Shown: piece after piece, positions 8,033 through 16,716 of the stretch | Layout: each line of letters begins with the position of its first letter | How positions within the stretch are numbered: the first letter of the stretch is position 1 | Assembly: GCA_938045545.1 (NCBI GenBank) | Contig: CALIBN010000012.1 | Location: 62,001 to 126,000, forward strand | Direction of reading: 5' to 3' | Source: an uncultured archaeon | GTDB taxonomy: Archaea; Thermoproteota; EX4484-205; JAAOZP01 | Length of the DNA stretch: 64,000 nt | Notes under the pieces: model-generated | What the model was told of the DNA's origin: nothing | The model's database searches: none | The model's input: the letters and a program-made list of their open reading frames with translations, nothing else | Position numbers and translations under genes: made by a program

Positions 8033-8877
8033 AACGCCTCCACCTTCAGGCCTAGCATTCTTAGAGAGGAAACTGCTTGAAAAGTATACTCGAAAGAGGA
8101 GATGCCGTGCTCCAGGCTCCTTCTGAAACCACCGTTAGTGTTCTGGCAACCCAGGATGAAGCTCAGGGTCTCGTCGTGGTAAAGAGGCTCCTCGTTAAGC
8201 AGTCGGAGGCACGTTAGCCCCATGAAAGTCGGCTCCATGAATGAGGGTTTGGCGCCGGGTTTAAGGGAGAAGCCTCCCTCAGGGTTCTCGTGCAGCCTCA
8301 CGAAGTGCAGCGTGTCCAGCATCCCCCCGACAGGATGGTTCAGCGTTGAAAGCGTTTTGAGAGCGTAAAAGGTCGTGTTTAGGCTTGATTCCACAGTGCC
8401 GAAGCCACCATCAGGATTCTTCAGAGAAAGGACGAATTCTATTATCTTTTCACGGTGCTGCTCAATGTTGAGCATGCTCATAAGCTCTACGCACATGAAT
8501 GTTGTTTCAACCTCTGAAACCGTTTCCACGTCAACCTCGTATGCTCCAAACCTCCCCGTTGAATCCATCAGTTCAAAAACATGCTTGGAAACGTCTACCA
8601 GAGGCTGGTTGAGAATCATTAGAATCCTGTTGACGAGATAGTAGTCCCTAATGTTCATAGCGTTATATTTTCTAACCCATGTTATAGTGTCGTCAACCCT
8701 GGGGGGACTTACTTTAAGAATCCTCAGGGTCTCGAGGGCAAGATAAGTGTCGTAGAGAGTGGAGTCCGTGTACTGGACGGAGGTATAACCCCCGTCGTCA
8801 TTCTGCCTTGCAGTAATATACTCCACTGTTTTCCGCAGCAGAATCCCCCTCTCTATCCTAGCCGCCTCAGTTCCCAA
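8029..8877 (-). CDS. Prenyltransferase/squalene-cyclase alpha-alpha barrel repeat protein
   Basis: The 282-residue protein consists of repeats of the prenyltransferase/terpene-cyclase type: RQNDDGGYTS, LKNPDGGFGT, HENPEGGFSL and CQNTNGGFRR, each followed by a helix pair with TTFYALKTLS-like segments. This is the alpha/alpha toroid of protein prenyltransferase beta subunits and related proteins. The zinc ligands of true protein prenyltransferases are not obvious, so its activity is unknown. The start is a TTG at 8875-8877; no ATG lies in frame nearby. It heads the cluster with the two genes downstream. Confidence 0.75.
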   Translation of the reverse strand: MGTEAARIERGILLRKTVEYITARQNDDGGYTSVQYTDSTLYDTYLALETLRILKVSPPRVDDTITWVRKYNAMNIRDYYLVNRILMILNQPLVDVSKHVFELMDSTGRFGAYEVDVETVSEVETTFMCVELMSMLNIEQHREKIIEFVLSLKNPDGGFGTVESSLNTTFYALKTLSTLNHPVGGMLDTLHFVRLHENPEGGFSLKPGAKPSFMEPTFMGLTCLRLLNEEPLYHDETLSFILGCQNTNGGFRRSLEHGISSFEYTFQAVSSLRMLGLKVEAF

Positions 8878-9246
8878 CCATATCGTCCTCCATGAATACA
8901 GGGTAGGAGCTATCAGCCTCGCTTGAGGCGGTTGGAGGAGAGCTCCATCTCCCAGCCGTCCTTGGGGGCGGCTGGCGAGTTTTCGACCAGCGGCTTTATT
9001 AACTTTTCTCCATCGCTATGTAAAGTATTTAGCCGACCTTTCCCCAACTCTCAACTAGCGAGTAGCAAGGCCAAGCCGGAAAACGAAGCCAAATACTCTG
9101 GCGCAGAGCACCGCTGTGGATAGACCGGCGTCAAGCTTTTTCAACCTCAAGCCGGTAGGAGCCTCACACTGCCGGCTGGTGGTGCTAGACTCAGGAGTTG
9201 AACATTAATCAGAATCAGTAATAAAGAAACACCTATTTCAGAGAAA
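8878..9246. other. Intergenic region with one hairpin
   Basis: About 370 bp between divergent genes. A stem of seven base pairs (CCAGCCG at 8952-8958 with CGGCTGG at 8969-8975, loop of 10) is the only clear structure. The plus-strand frame at 8923-9123 has no support. No gene or known RNA is seen. Confidence 0.4.
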
Positions 9247-9256
9247 CTTTTTAAAC
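9247..9256 (+). promoter_or_regulatory. TATA box upstream of pckG
   Basis: The sequence CTTTTTAAAC is the best TATA-like element upstream of the PEP carboxykinase gene, about 120 bp before its start. It implies a leader of roughly 90 nt. Confidence 0.4.
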
Positions 9257-9374
9257 CTCGTCTACACGTGGCGCCGGCAAGCATTGAGTGGAAAACCAGT
9301 TGAAGACACATGGCTAAACACGAGTAGCATGGTTAGGCAGGATGCTTCAATTCTGCAACATTTGGGTGAGAAAA

Positions 9375-11273
9375 ATGCAACAGTATCTTGAAGCGTTGAG
9401 AATGAGAATGAGCAGGCCTGACTACCTGAAGCTCTCAGCCATACCTGTCCCCAGGGTTCACCGCTTTATCTCAGAATCCGTGGAGCTGTGCAACCCTGAT
9501 CGAGTGTTCGTCTGCACTGATTCGCCGGAGGACATAGCGTACGTTAGGCGTCAGGCAGTTGTCTCGGGCGAGGAGAGGCCCTTGGCTACCCCGGGGCACA
9601 CGTATCATTTCGACGGCCCGCGTGACCAGGGTAGGGACCGGGAATTAACCAAATACCTCGTGCCCAAGTGGGATTCTCTGGATAAGGCTCTTAACCAGGT
9701 TGAGCGGGAGGAGGGTTTAACCGAGATAAAGGGCCTGTTGAGGAACATTATGCGGGGGCGCACGATGATAGTTCGTTTTCTCTCGCTGGGCCCAGTCGGC
9801 TCAGTATTCAGCATCCCCTGCATGGAGTGCACCGACTCCTGGTATGTCGCCCACTCCGTGGACCTGCTCTACCGTCAAGCATACGAAGCGTTCCGCCGCA
9901 GCGGGGTTCCAGACGACTTTTTCTGCGTACTCCATTCAGCCGGTAGGCTGGATGAAAGGATGATCAGCATGGAGCCGGATAAGAAGCGCATCTACATAGA
10001 CTACGTTGAAAACACTGTTTACAGCGTTAACACTCAGTACGGTGGTAACAGTATCGGCTTCAAGAAGCTTGCTCTACGCTTAACGATCCGCAGGGCTCAC
10101 CGTGAAGGCTGGCTGGCGGAACACATGATGATAACAGGGGTTCACGGTCCAGGTGGGCGTAAAACCTATTTCGCAGGAGCGTTTCCAAGCGGCTGTGGGA
10201 AAACCTCTACCGCGATGATCCCGGGTAACACTATTCTTGCCGACGACATTGCTTACCTGAGAAACATCGATGGGGTTTGCCGTGCGGTTAACGCTGAAGT
10301 CGGGATCTTCGGAATTCTTAAGGACGTCAATCCTGTCGACGATCCTGTAATCTGGGAGGTGCTTACGAAGCCGGGCGAGGTGATTTTTTCAAACGTGCTC
10401 GTTAAAGACGGTAAGCCCTACTGGCTTGGCATGGGCTGCGAGATTCCGAAGGAGGGGGAGAACTACACCGGCTACTGGTGGGAGGGTAAGAAGGATGAGA
10501 ATGGCGAAGAGATCCCACCCGCTAATAAGAACGCCCGCTACACGGTTTCGCTTAAAGCACTGGGGAACTGCGACCCTGAGCTTGACAACCCGATGGGCGT
10601 GGAACTCGGCGGAATCATATACGGGTGTCGTGACGCACGGGGCTATGTGCCTGTTCAACAGAGCTTCAGCTGGGAGCACGGTATTATCGCTTATGGGGCT
10701 GCGCTCGAGACAGAGACTACTTTCACGCTTGTTGAGGACGAGGGCAAGTATGAGATAAACATTATGAGCATTCAGGACTTCGTCTCAATCCCGCTTGGAG
10801 AGTATGTGCGTAACAATCTTGAATTCGGCAGAAGGCTTAGGAAGCAGCCTCTTGTCTTTGGGGTTAACTATTTCCTTAGGGACTTGAAGACGGGAGAGTT
10901 TCTGAACGATAGGCGGGATAAGCAGGTTTGGATGAAATGGATGGAGCTGAGGGTTAACAGAGACGTGGACGCCATAAAATCCCCCACCGGCTGGATTCCC
11001 AAGTACGAGGACTTGAGAAGGCTTTTCCGGGATGTACGTGGCGTCGAGTATTCTAAGGCGGACTACGTGAAACAGTTTACAACGCGTGTCCGTGAAAACC
11101 TGGCTAAAATAAACCGTGTGGAAAGGTTCTTCAAGGAGAATGCGAAAGACACGCCCCAGGAACTATTTGAAATCCTCGAGGAGCAGAGGGTCCGTTTAAC
11201 AAAAGTACAGAAAAAGTTTGGGAACTATGTTTCTCCTGAAAACCTGGAGAAAGAGGACTGGATGGAAGAATAG
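9375..11273 (+). CDS. pckG: Phosphoenolpyruvate carboxykinase (GTP)
   Basis: This enzyme interconverts oxaloacetate plus GTP with PEP, CO2 and GDP, and feeds gluconeogenesis. The protein is about 632 residues, the family length. It carries the kinase P-loop of GTP-type PEPCK (FPSGCGKTSTAMI), the following ILADDIAYLR motif with metal and substrate residues, and the conserved GPRDQGRD and SFSWEHGI regions. An upstream ATG at 9342 would add MLQFCNIWVRK, but the ATG at 9375 follows GGGTGAG (9364-9370) at SD distance and matches the family start, so I chose it. It stands alone, convergent with the MTA phosphorylase gene. Confidence 0.95.
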   Translation: MQQYLEALRMRMSRPDYLKLSAIPVPRVHRFISESVELCNPDRVFVCTDSPEDIAYVRRQAVVSGEERPLATPGHTYHFDGPRDQGRDRELTKYLVPKWDSLDKALNQVEREEGLTEIKGLLRNIMRGRTMIVRFLSLGPVGSVFSIPCMECTDSWYVAHSVDLLYRQAYEAFRRSGVPDDFFCVLHSAGRLDERMISMEPDKKRIYIDYVENTVYSVNTQYGGNSIGFKKLALRLTIRRAHREGWLAEHMMITGVHGPGGRKTYFAGAFPSGCGKTSTAMIPGNTILADDIAYLRNIDGVCRAVNAEVGIFGILKDVNPVDDPVIWEVLTKPGEVIFSNVLVKDGKPYWLGMGCEIPKEGENYTGYWWEGKKDENGEEIPPANKNARYTVSLKALGNCDPELDNPMGVELGGIIYGCRDARGYVPVQQSFSWEHGIIAYGAALETETTFTLVEDEGKYEINIMSIQDFVSIPLGEYVRNNLEFGRRLRKQPLVFGVNYFLRDLKTGEFLNDRRDKQVWMKWMELRVNRDVDAIKSPTGWIPKYEDLRRLFRDVRGVEYSKADYVKQFTTRVRENLAKINRVERFFKENAKDTPQELFEILEEQRVRLTKVQKKFGNYVSPENLEKEDWMEE

Positions 11274-11285
11274 GGTTAAACTGTT

Positions 11286-12134
11286 CTAAGCGGTCGCTCC
11301 CTCTAACGACTTGGCACACTCACACTTTTTCTCGTCCGGCGTGTTTTTAACGGCTCTCGCAAGCAGCCTCTTAACGTTGTCTATGTTCCTGTTAAAAATC
11401 TCCTTAACCTCCTCATGCGTGATCTTCACCGGCCCCGTGCCTGCAGCATAGTTGGTGGACATCACTATGCTTGCGTAGCATATTCCGAGCTCTCTCGCCA
11501 AGGCTACCTCGGGGTAGCCTGTCATCCCGACGACGTCAGCGCCCCATGTCCTGTAGGCTGCAATCTCCGCCGGAGACTCGAACCTAGGCCCCTCGGTGCA
11601 TATGTAAGTGCCCCTTGGATGGTGGAATATATTCTCCTCCACGCAGGATTTTATTAAAACCTCTCTAAGCTCTGGGCAATAAGGGTTCGTAAAATCGATG
11701 TGCACCACTCCGCCGACTGGAGGCTTATCCTTGAAGACTTTAACTTTAGTCCTGCCGTTGAAAAAAGTAGGTATTCTCCTCTTAGTCGCGTCTATAACCT
11801 GGTCGACGATGACGAATTCTCCGGGCTTGATATTCGGGTTTATTGAGCCAGCCGCCTGGGTTGTGAATATTCTTTCAACACCCAGCTTCTTAAGGCCATA
11901 AATGTTCGCCCTGTAGTTTATCTCTGACGGTGGAACAGCGTGGGAAACCCTAAGGCTGCCCGGCTTAGCATGTCTCGGCAGGAAGGCAACGGCCTTATCG
12001 CCAATATATCCTAGTTCTACTCTTGGCGTTTTGCCGAAGGGGGTTTCGACAATCCTGTGTCCAACTGCCTCGAGAAGAGTGTAAAGCCCTGATCCGCCTA
12101 TTATCCCTATTCTAACCTCCTTTATCTTAGGCAT
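11286..12134 (-). CDS. mtnP: S-methyl-5'-thioadenosine phosphorylase
   Basis: The enzyme cleaves methylthioadenosine with phosphate to adenine and 5-methylthioribose-1-phosphate, salvaging a by-product of polyamine metabolism. The 282-residue sequence shows the PNP/MTAP family hallmarks: GIIGGSGLY near the N-terminus (phosphate site), FLPRHAKPGSLRVSH, NYRANIYGLKKLGV, TQAAGSINPNIKPGEFVIVDQ, the substrate loop CTEGPRFESPAEI, and MTGYPEVALARE with the conserved Met and catalytic-site acid (D after STNYAAG is replaced by GTGPV, as in archaeal MTAPs). Cysteines in CECAKS near the C-terminus recall the disulfide-rich tails of hyperthermophilic MTAPs. Confidence 0.93.
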   Translation of the reverse strand: MPKIKEVRIGIIGGSGLYTLLEAVGHRIVETPFGKTPRVELGYIGDKAVAFLPRHAKPGSLRVSHAVPPSEINYRANIYGLKKLGVERIFTTQAAGSINPNIKPGEFVIVDQVIDATKRRIPTFFNGRTKVKVFKDKPPVGGVVHIDFTNPYCPELREVLIKSCVEENIFHHPRGTYICTEGPRFESPAEIAAYRTWGADVVGMTGYPEVALARELGICYASIVMSTNYAAGTGPVKITHEEVKEIFNRNIDNVKRLLARAVKNTPDEKKCECAKSLEGATA

Positions 12135-12188
12135 GTAAGGTTCTTCAAAGGGGCCCTTAGATAAGTTTTACCGGCTTAACTGCTGCCG

Positions 12189-13880
12189 GTGGAAAAAATA
12201 AATAAGCGTTTAAGCATATACTTAGCCAGCAGGGTCCGCCCAGGGTTGATTAATCCGAGGGAGATAGTGGAGTTCTACCGGCTGAGGCAGCGTGGCTTCA
12301 GCAAGCTATATATAATACTGCTTCTAGTCACGATAAACCTCTTCTCCATCTCAATCCTGCTGGATGTCGCCAAGTTCTTCCTAGCCGTCCCGATGCTTCA
12401 GGCTGGAACAGTTGCCCTAGTCGCGACCCTCGTAGTGGGCGGGGCGGATAAGTTTAGGCTTGAAAGGAGCAGGTCCAATCCTTTCCTAATACTTGTTGAA
12501 AGCCTCCGGGTTACATCCTACACTATTCTGCCTATTCTAATGATTTTCGTTGCAGTTCTGCTCTACCTCGGTAAGCCCAGCTTTCTATACTTTCAGAACC
12601 TTAGGGGTGTGATCTCGATGCTCACAGTCTTCCTAATCCTCTCAGTGCTTGCAAAAATATTCATATTCCAGATCCGGATACTTGTTTCGCCTTTTGAGGA
12701 GAGGAAGAACATAAGATACCTGCTCTACGCGGGAACGCTAGTAATAGGTTTTTCAAGCATAATTTCATTCGTCTTATCCGACGTCCTACTCCCGCGCTAC
12801 CTGACGCAATGGTTCATGTACGAGACCTTCATCTTCTTTCTCGAGCTGATCTTCCTCTACCTGTCCGCCGAGGTGGCTCTAAACTATAGGGCAAGCGTCT
12901 ACGTAATGATGTTTCTAACATATATTGCTGTAGTGTTCTTCTCACTGACCGGTGGTGCTGAAATAATCAGGCTGAGTTACACGGAGTATGACACTGTTTT
13001 CCCTAAGATAGTCACCGGGGTTTTCCTGCTCAGCATAAACACTCAGCTAATGGACTCTAGGGTGAAACAGTTCTCCCTAGGCCAGTTTGAAACCAGAAGC
13101 AGTGAGGAGGCGACGATGGACGATCTACTGAGCATTCTGGAGGGGATTAGGAGGGATGTTGACATAAGCAAGAAGACTATTGAGAAACAGGATAATGCGA
13201 TAAAAGTCTTGACGAGAATAATCGAAAGGATGACTGTTTCAAGCAGCGGGGCGATCGAAGAACTGAGGAAGGAGCTTAAAAGCATCAGGCCATCTCAGAC
13301 AATCAGCAGCCTAAACACTTCCTTCTCGAAAAAGCTCGCTGAAGAAATCCTTAGACTATGGGAGAACCATAAGGAGTTTCCTCTAAGCGACTTAGCAGGG
13401 TTCATCCTCGGCCCCAGGCCGATGCCGGCTGGCAGCAGGAAGGCAGCCGACTTGGAAAACGTCTCGCCCATCCCACTGTTCATAATGGTGTGCATGGCGT
13501 TCCTGGAGCTGCAGAACCCTGGTTCAGCAAGCGGGAAAACCGTTCAACAGAAGAACCTAGCCGAGTTCCTCGTCTCAAACCATCCGCATTTCCGAATGAA
13601 ATGGAGCAGGCGCACAGCGCAGAACTTCGTCAACTCTTTCATACTCAGATACCTCAAGTCCTGCAGGGAGGCGGGACTGTTTTTCTCAATCGGAAACCGT
13701 GGCTCAGTCTCTTTCTCAGCCGACAGCAGTGTGCAGGCACTCTATGAGTCCGTTAGAGAATACGTTTTAGACATTGGCCCGGAAAATATCCCAATAATAC
13801 TTCTCTACATGCCGAAAATAAGAGATTTAACGATAAAAGAGTTGAATATTTCTGAAAATGATTTGAAAAAGATTTTTTAA
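12189..13880 (+). CDS. Large membrane protein of unknown function with coiled coil and soluble C-terminal domain
   Basis: I do not recognise this 563-residue protein. Residues about 1-300 hold seven or eight predicted membrane helices (for example LYIILLLVTINLFSISILL, TILPILMIFVAVLLYL, FFLELIFLYLSAEVAL). Residues about 305-375 form a charged, heptad-like region (LLSILEGIRRDVDISKKTI, ALTRIIERM type) likely to be a coiled coil. Residues 380-563 are a soluble alpha/beta domain ending in a lysine-rich helix. It starts with GTG at 12189 and diverges from mtnP with 54 bp between starts. The layout suggests a membrane sensor or scaffold, but that is a guess. Confidence 0.7.
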   Translation: MEKINKRLSIYLASRVRPGLINPREIVEFYRLRQRGFSKLYIILLLVTINLFSISILLDVAKFFLAVPMLQAGTVALVATLVVGGADKFRLERSRSNPFLILVESLRVTSYTILPILMIFVAVLLYLGKPSFLYFQNLRGVISMLTVFLILSVLAKIFIFQIRILVSPFEERKNIRYLLYAGTLVIGFSSIISFVLSDVLLPRYLTQWFMYETFIFFLELIFLYLSAEVALNYRASVYVMMFLTYIAVVFFSLTGGAEIIRLSYTEYDTVFPKIVTGVFLLSINTQLMDSRVKQFSLGQFETRSSEEATMDDLLSILEGIRRDVDISKKTIEKQDNAIKVLTRIIERMTVSSSGAIEELRKELKSIRPSQTISSLNTSFSKKLAEEILRLWENHKEFPLSDLAGFILGPRPMPAGSRKAADLENVSPIPLFIMVCMAFLELQNPGSASGKTVQQKNLAEFLVSNHPHFRMKWSRRTAQNFVNSFILRYLKSCREAGLFFSIGNRGSVSFSADSSVQALYESVREYVLDIGPENIPIILLYMPKIRDLTIKELNISENDLKKIF

Positions 13881-14012
13881 AGAAATTTTCGTGAAAATGA
13901 ATTGAAAAAAGGGGGGAAAAGATTTTACAATGGTTTTTAAGGAGATTTATAGGCTGGATTTCATCCATGTGGCAAACACATTTCACCCTGTGAAACATAA
14001 AAACATCCTGCG

Positions 14013-14693
14013 GTGCAGGACCATAGCGACGTCTCCATCATCATTCCAACCCTGAACGAGGAGAAATCGATAGGGCTAGTTATAGAGCGCGTTAGGAGAA
14101 GCCTTCCCGGGGCGGAAATCATAATCGTGGATTCAAGCGACGATAAAACTGCCGAGATAGCCTCATCCCTCGGGGTAATCGTAGTTAAGCAGGAGAGAAA
14201 AGGATACGGGGCGGCGATAAGAAAAGGGCTGGAGAAAGCCAAGGGAAGGGTTCTCGCCTTTATGGATGGGGATGGAACCTATGACCCGGCTGACTTAAAG
14301 AGGCTCGTCGACATTGTTAGGAAGGGGGAGACGGATGTGGCCACAGGCTTAAGGTTCAGCAGCAAGCCGGCAGGCATGAGCACCGCAAGATACGTTGGAA
14401 ACTTCATGATGAACACTCTTTTCTCAATACTTTTCATGAAAAGAATTATGGATACTCAGACGGGAATGAAGGTTTTCTCGAGGGAAGCCTACATGAAGAT
14501 GAGGCTTAGGGAGAACGGGATGCCCTTCTCGACAGAAGTTTTAACCGAAGCGTGCAGGAAGGGTCTTAAAATAGTCGAAGTCAGAATAGGATATTACAAC
14601 AGGATAGGCGTTTCAAAACTAAACCCGCTTAAAGACGGTTTGAAAATCCTCCTGTTCATGATTAGGGGGAGAATAGGTTTCTCAAGAGATTAG
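14013..14693 (+). CDS. GT2 family glycosyltransferase (dolichol-phosphate mannosyltransferase-like)
   Basis: The enzyme would move a sugar from a nucleotide sugar to a lipid or glycan carrier. The 226-residue protein shows the GT-A fold of GT2: VSIIIPTLNEEKSIG at the N-terminus, EIIIVDSSDDKT, then KGYGAAIRKGLEKAKG, and the DXD motif in AFMDGDGTYDPADL. The acceptor-side region ETDVATGLRF and MDTQTGMKVF is typical of DPM1/GtrB-like enzymes. There are no C-terminal membrane helices, only a short basic tail. The start is GTG at 14013. Its 3' end overlaps the convergent uS10 gene by 12 bp. Confidence 0.88.
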   Translation: MQDHSDVSIIIPTLNEEKSIGLVIERVRRSLPGAEIIIVDSSDDKTAEIASSLGVIVVKQERKGYGAAIRKGLEKAKGRVLAFMDGDGTYDPADLKRLVDIVRKGETDVATGLRFSSKPAGMSTARYVGNFMMNTLFSILFMKRIMDTQTGMKVFSREAYMKMRLRENGMPFSTEVLTEACRKGLKIVEVRIGYYNRIGVSKLNPLKDGLKILLFMIRGRIGFSRD

Positions 14694-14993
14694 GTCGAGA
14701 GTTATTATGACGTTCTGCGGTATCCGTATCGTCGTTAGTGCTCTAAGAGCCTTATCGTTAAGCCCAAGGTAGATCAGCCTCCTGTAGAAACGCATTTCAA
14801 ACTTGTCCCAAGTTATCGTGCCCTGTCCACTAGGGTTCTTTTGAGTGGTAACCTTCAAAACTTTTCTCGGAAGCGGAATAGGGCCTGAAACCTTAACATT
14901 GTTCTCCTTGGCTATCTTAAGTATTTGGTCAACTACTGTTTGAAGATCGTTCAGCTCGTTACTCACTATTTTTATCCTCGCCCTGTCCACCAA
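14682..14993 (-). CDS. rps10: Small ribosomal subunit protein uS10
   Basis: A component of the 30S head. The 103-residue protein has the family sequence throughout: ARIKIVSNELNDLQTVVDQI, VSGPIPLPRKVLKVTT with the loop before RRLIYLGLNDKALR, and the C-terminal IRIPQNVIITLDLI. It starts with TTG (14993) or GTG (14990). In many archaea it lies beside EF-1-alpha; here it stands alone. Confidence 0.96.
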   Translation of the reverse strand: MVDRARIKIVSNELNDLQTVVDQILKIAKENNVKVSGPIPLPRKVLKVTTQKNPSGQGTITWDKFEMRFYRRLIYLGLNDKALRALTTIRIPQNVIITLDLIS

Positions 14994-15435
14994 CTACGGG
15001 TTAAAAGCTTCAAAAGGGTTTTTATGGGTTTTCCTTCTTTGGAAAGCTTAGCAACAACCCATTAAAGATGAGTTTACAGGCCATCTATACAGGGTTAAAG
15101 CAAGGTTAGACACGGCGTCTAGCATGAAATAATTACTGGGTTTCGACCCAATTATTCAATGCTGGTTTGCTCTTTTCATCAGTCGCACGGCTCACGCTGC
15201 TGAACAGTTCGAAAACATTTTGATCATATAAAAGCCCTATAAAAAACAAATCCAGTATACGCATACTTAAATAGGCATCGGATCATCACTTGTTTGAAAC
15301 TTATTTTCATTAAACAGTCGCCTCGTCAACAGATAGAAATTTTTTATCGGTATCTACACTGGCCTTACAGCCAGTCAGGAAAATATGGTTTTCCACATCG
15401 TAGCCTATTCGGATCCATTAAGATTATAGGGAAAG
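14994..15435. other. Intergenic region upstream of tRNA-Ala
   Basis: About 440 bp, AT-rich, between the uS10 start and the tRNA promoter. I see no frame with coding character and no recognised RNA. It probably holds the uS10 promoter (TTTTAA-type elements near 15000-15030 on the minus strand). Confidence 0.4.
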
Positions 15436-15444
15436 CTTAAATAT
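15436..15444 (+). promoter_or_regulatory. TATA box of tRNA-Ala
   Basis: CTTAAATAT lies 24-32 bp upstream of the first tRNA base. Confidence 0.65.
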
Positions 15445-15467
15445 CATTAGGAAAAAGGTTAACGCTG

Positions 15468-15558
15468 GGGCCGGTAGTTCAGTGGTAGAATACCCGCTTG
15501 GCGACCAGGAAAAAGGCCAGAATGCGGGGGGTCGTGGGTTCGAGTCCCACCCGGTCCA
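15468..15558 (+). tRNA. tRNA-Ala (GGC) with one intron
   Basis: The acceptor stem GGGCCGG pairs with CCGGTCC (15551-15557) and contains the G3:U70 pair that marks alanine tRNAs; A15558 is the discriminator. D-stem GTTC/GAAT, anticodon stem CCCGC/GCGGG, variable loop GGGTC and T-arm GTGGG-TTCGAGT-CCCAC complete the fold. The anticodon loop TTGGCG is interrupted after position 37 by a 19-nt intron (about 15504-15522), the canonical site. Mature length is 72 nt. Confidence 0.92.
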
Positions 15559-15564
15559 TTTCTC

Positions 15565-15774
15565 TCAGTGTTTAACCGCCGGAGGACCCAGCCATAAGTA
15601 GACCTTGTCGTTTTCAACGTACACGTCGTCGATTTCTAAATCATCCACATTACCCCATGGGTCGTATCCAAGTATACGTGTAGCAATACCCTGTTCAATT
15701 GCTTTGTTCGCAAGAACATATGGTGAGTTGAGAATGTTTTGAAACTCATAATTGCCAGCATTTATGTTATTTTA
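15565..15774 (-). pseudogene. Orphan C-terminal gene fragment beside tRNA-Ala
   Basis: On the minus strand a frame reads YEFQNILNSPYVLANKAI, GIATRILGYDPWGN, VYVENDKVYLWLGPPAVKH and a stop at 15565-15567, seven bases past the tRNA 3' end. The frame opens after a TAA near 15774 without a start codon, so the N-terminal part is missing. I do not recognise the family. A truncated gene abutting a tRNA 3' end is the arrangement left by integration or excision events. Confidence 0.5.
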
Positions 15775-15802
15775 TTAGCACGTTTAGTCTCGAGTTCACA
15801 GA

Positions 15803-16162
15803 TTATGGTTTTGGAAAAGACAACACGAGCATCCTATTCTCGTTCAGAAGATCCTTGACATTCGGGTGATTACTAAATTTTTGTAAAAAGTACTGCTCAC
15901 GTTTTTTATAAGACTCGCGTAAGGTAGATAAGTCGTTTCTGTATACCCTATTTTCTGAAGCAGTATTATCTTGCAAATCAACAGTAAGAAAGTACAGTTT
16001 GCCTTTCCCCGCTAAGCCCACATCCATTATATCATCAACTATGCCCTCTACTTCTTTAGGCTCACTTAAATACACGGTAATTCCGAAGAACATGTCCTCT
16101 CTATCTTTGCCACTAATTCCAACAGAACATTCTTTCGTCGTAGCACTCCATCGCTTACTCAC
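15803..16162 (-). CDS. Hypothetical protein
   Basis: The 119-residue product (FGITVYLSEPKEVEGIVDDI, GKLYFLTVDLQD, LLNENRMLVLSFPKP) is probably a small alpha/beta protein; I do not recognise it. The GTG at 16160-16162 is the only normal start, but the frame stays open upstream for 15 more codons (EDLELAGKNVQKYV) without ATG. It may therefore be the tail of a longer, truncated gene, like its neighbour at 15565. Confidence 0.45.
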   Translation of the reverse strand: MSKRWSATTKECSVGISGKDREDMFFGITVYLSEPKEVEGIVDDIMDVGLAGKGKLYFLTVDLQDNTASENRVYRNDLSTLRESYKKREQYFLQKFSNHPNVKDLLNENRMLVLSFPKP

Positions 16163-16227
16163 ATACTTCTGAACATTTTTTCCAGCCAGCTCTAAGTCCT
16201 CACCTCACCCCCAAACTCTAGCGCCCG

Positions 16228-16560
16228 TCACTTCTTTTCCTCCTCCCGTTTCCTCTTAACACGCACGCTATCCAGGACATTTAGCCAGTAATATCGATCC
16301 CAGGCATAAACCTGGGAAACTTTACCTTCGTCATCTATTTTCCTCCTAAAGATGGTGCCTGCACAGGAGGAGCTGGCCCCCGCCTCCAATCGGGCAATAT
16401 GGCCTAAGTTTGCAGAAACTCCTGGATGCGTTATCCCGGTGTAAGAAGTGGCTTCAATACACCTATCAACTGAGAACGTTTTAATCATGCATCCAATGCA
16501 GGGTTTTCTGAAATAAGGACATTTTTCGCAGTTAGCACTGCATTTCCCCCTCTTCAACAC
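16228..16560 (-). CDS. Cysteine-rich small protein
   Basis: The 110-residue protein starts with a cluster CSANCEKCPYFRKPCIGC, a likely zinc or iron-sulfur site resembling the N-terminal Cys clusters of DUF3795-type proteins, then a second Cys after VDR and a basic tail (RVKRKREEEKK). No enzyme family is recognised. The start is GTG at 16558-16560. It lies just upstream of the unknown gene at 15803 on the same strand. Confidence 0.5.
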   Translation of the reverse strand: MLKRGKCSANCEKCPYFRKPCIGCMIKTFSVDRCIEATSYTGITHPGVSANLGHIARLEAGASSSCAGTIFRRKIDDEGKVSQVYAWDRYYWLNVLDSVRVKRKREEEKK

Positions 16561-16716
16561 TATTTTATCCTATTATTTCTAGGATTTAAGTAGACATTTC
16601 CAGCGAGCCTTAACCGGGCGAGTTAGATTTTACGTCTTGAATTAAGCGCCGGTCCATTTCCTCAGGTTTTAAAGCTTTATAATTTTCGCTACTAATTCAG
16701 GTTGAGAAGTGTAGAT

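Noticed and set aside
10389..10758. Long frames inside pckG on both strands
   Set aside because: They are shadows of the strongly supported PEP carboxykinase frame.
15600..15780. tRNA-Ala 3' end as an attachment site with a direct repeat
   Set aside because: I looked for a second copy of the tRNA 3' end downstream within the window and found none; only gene debris supports an old integration.
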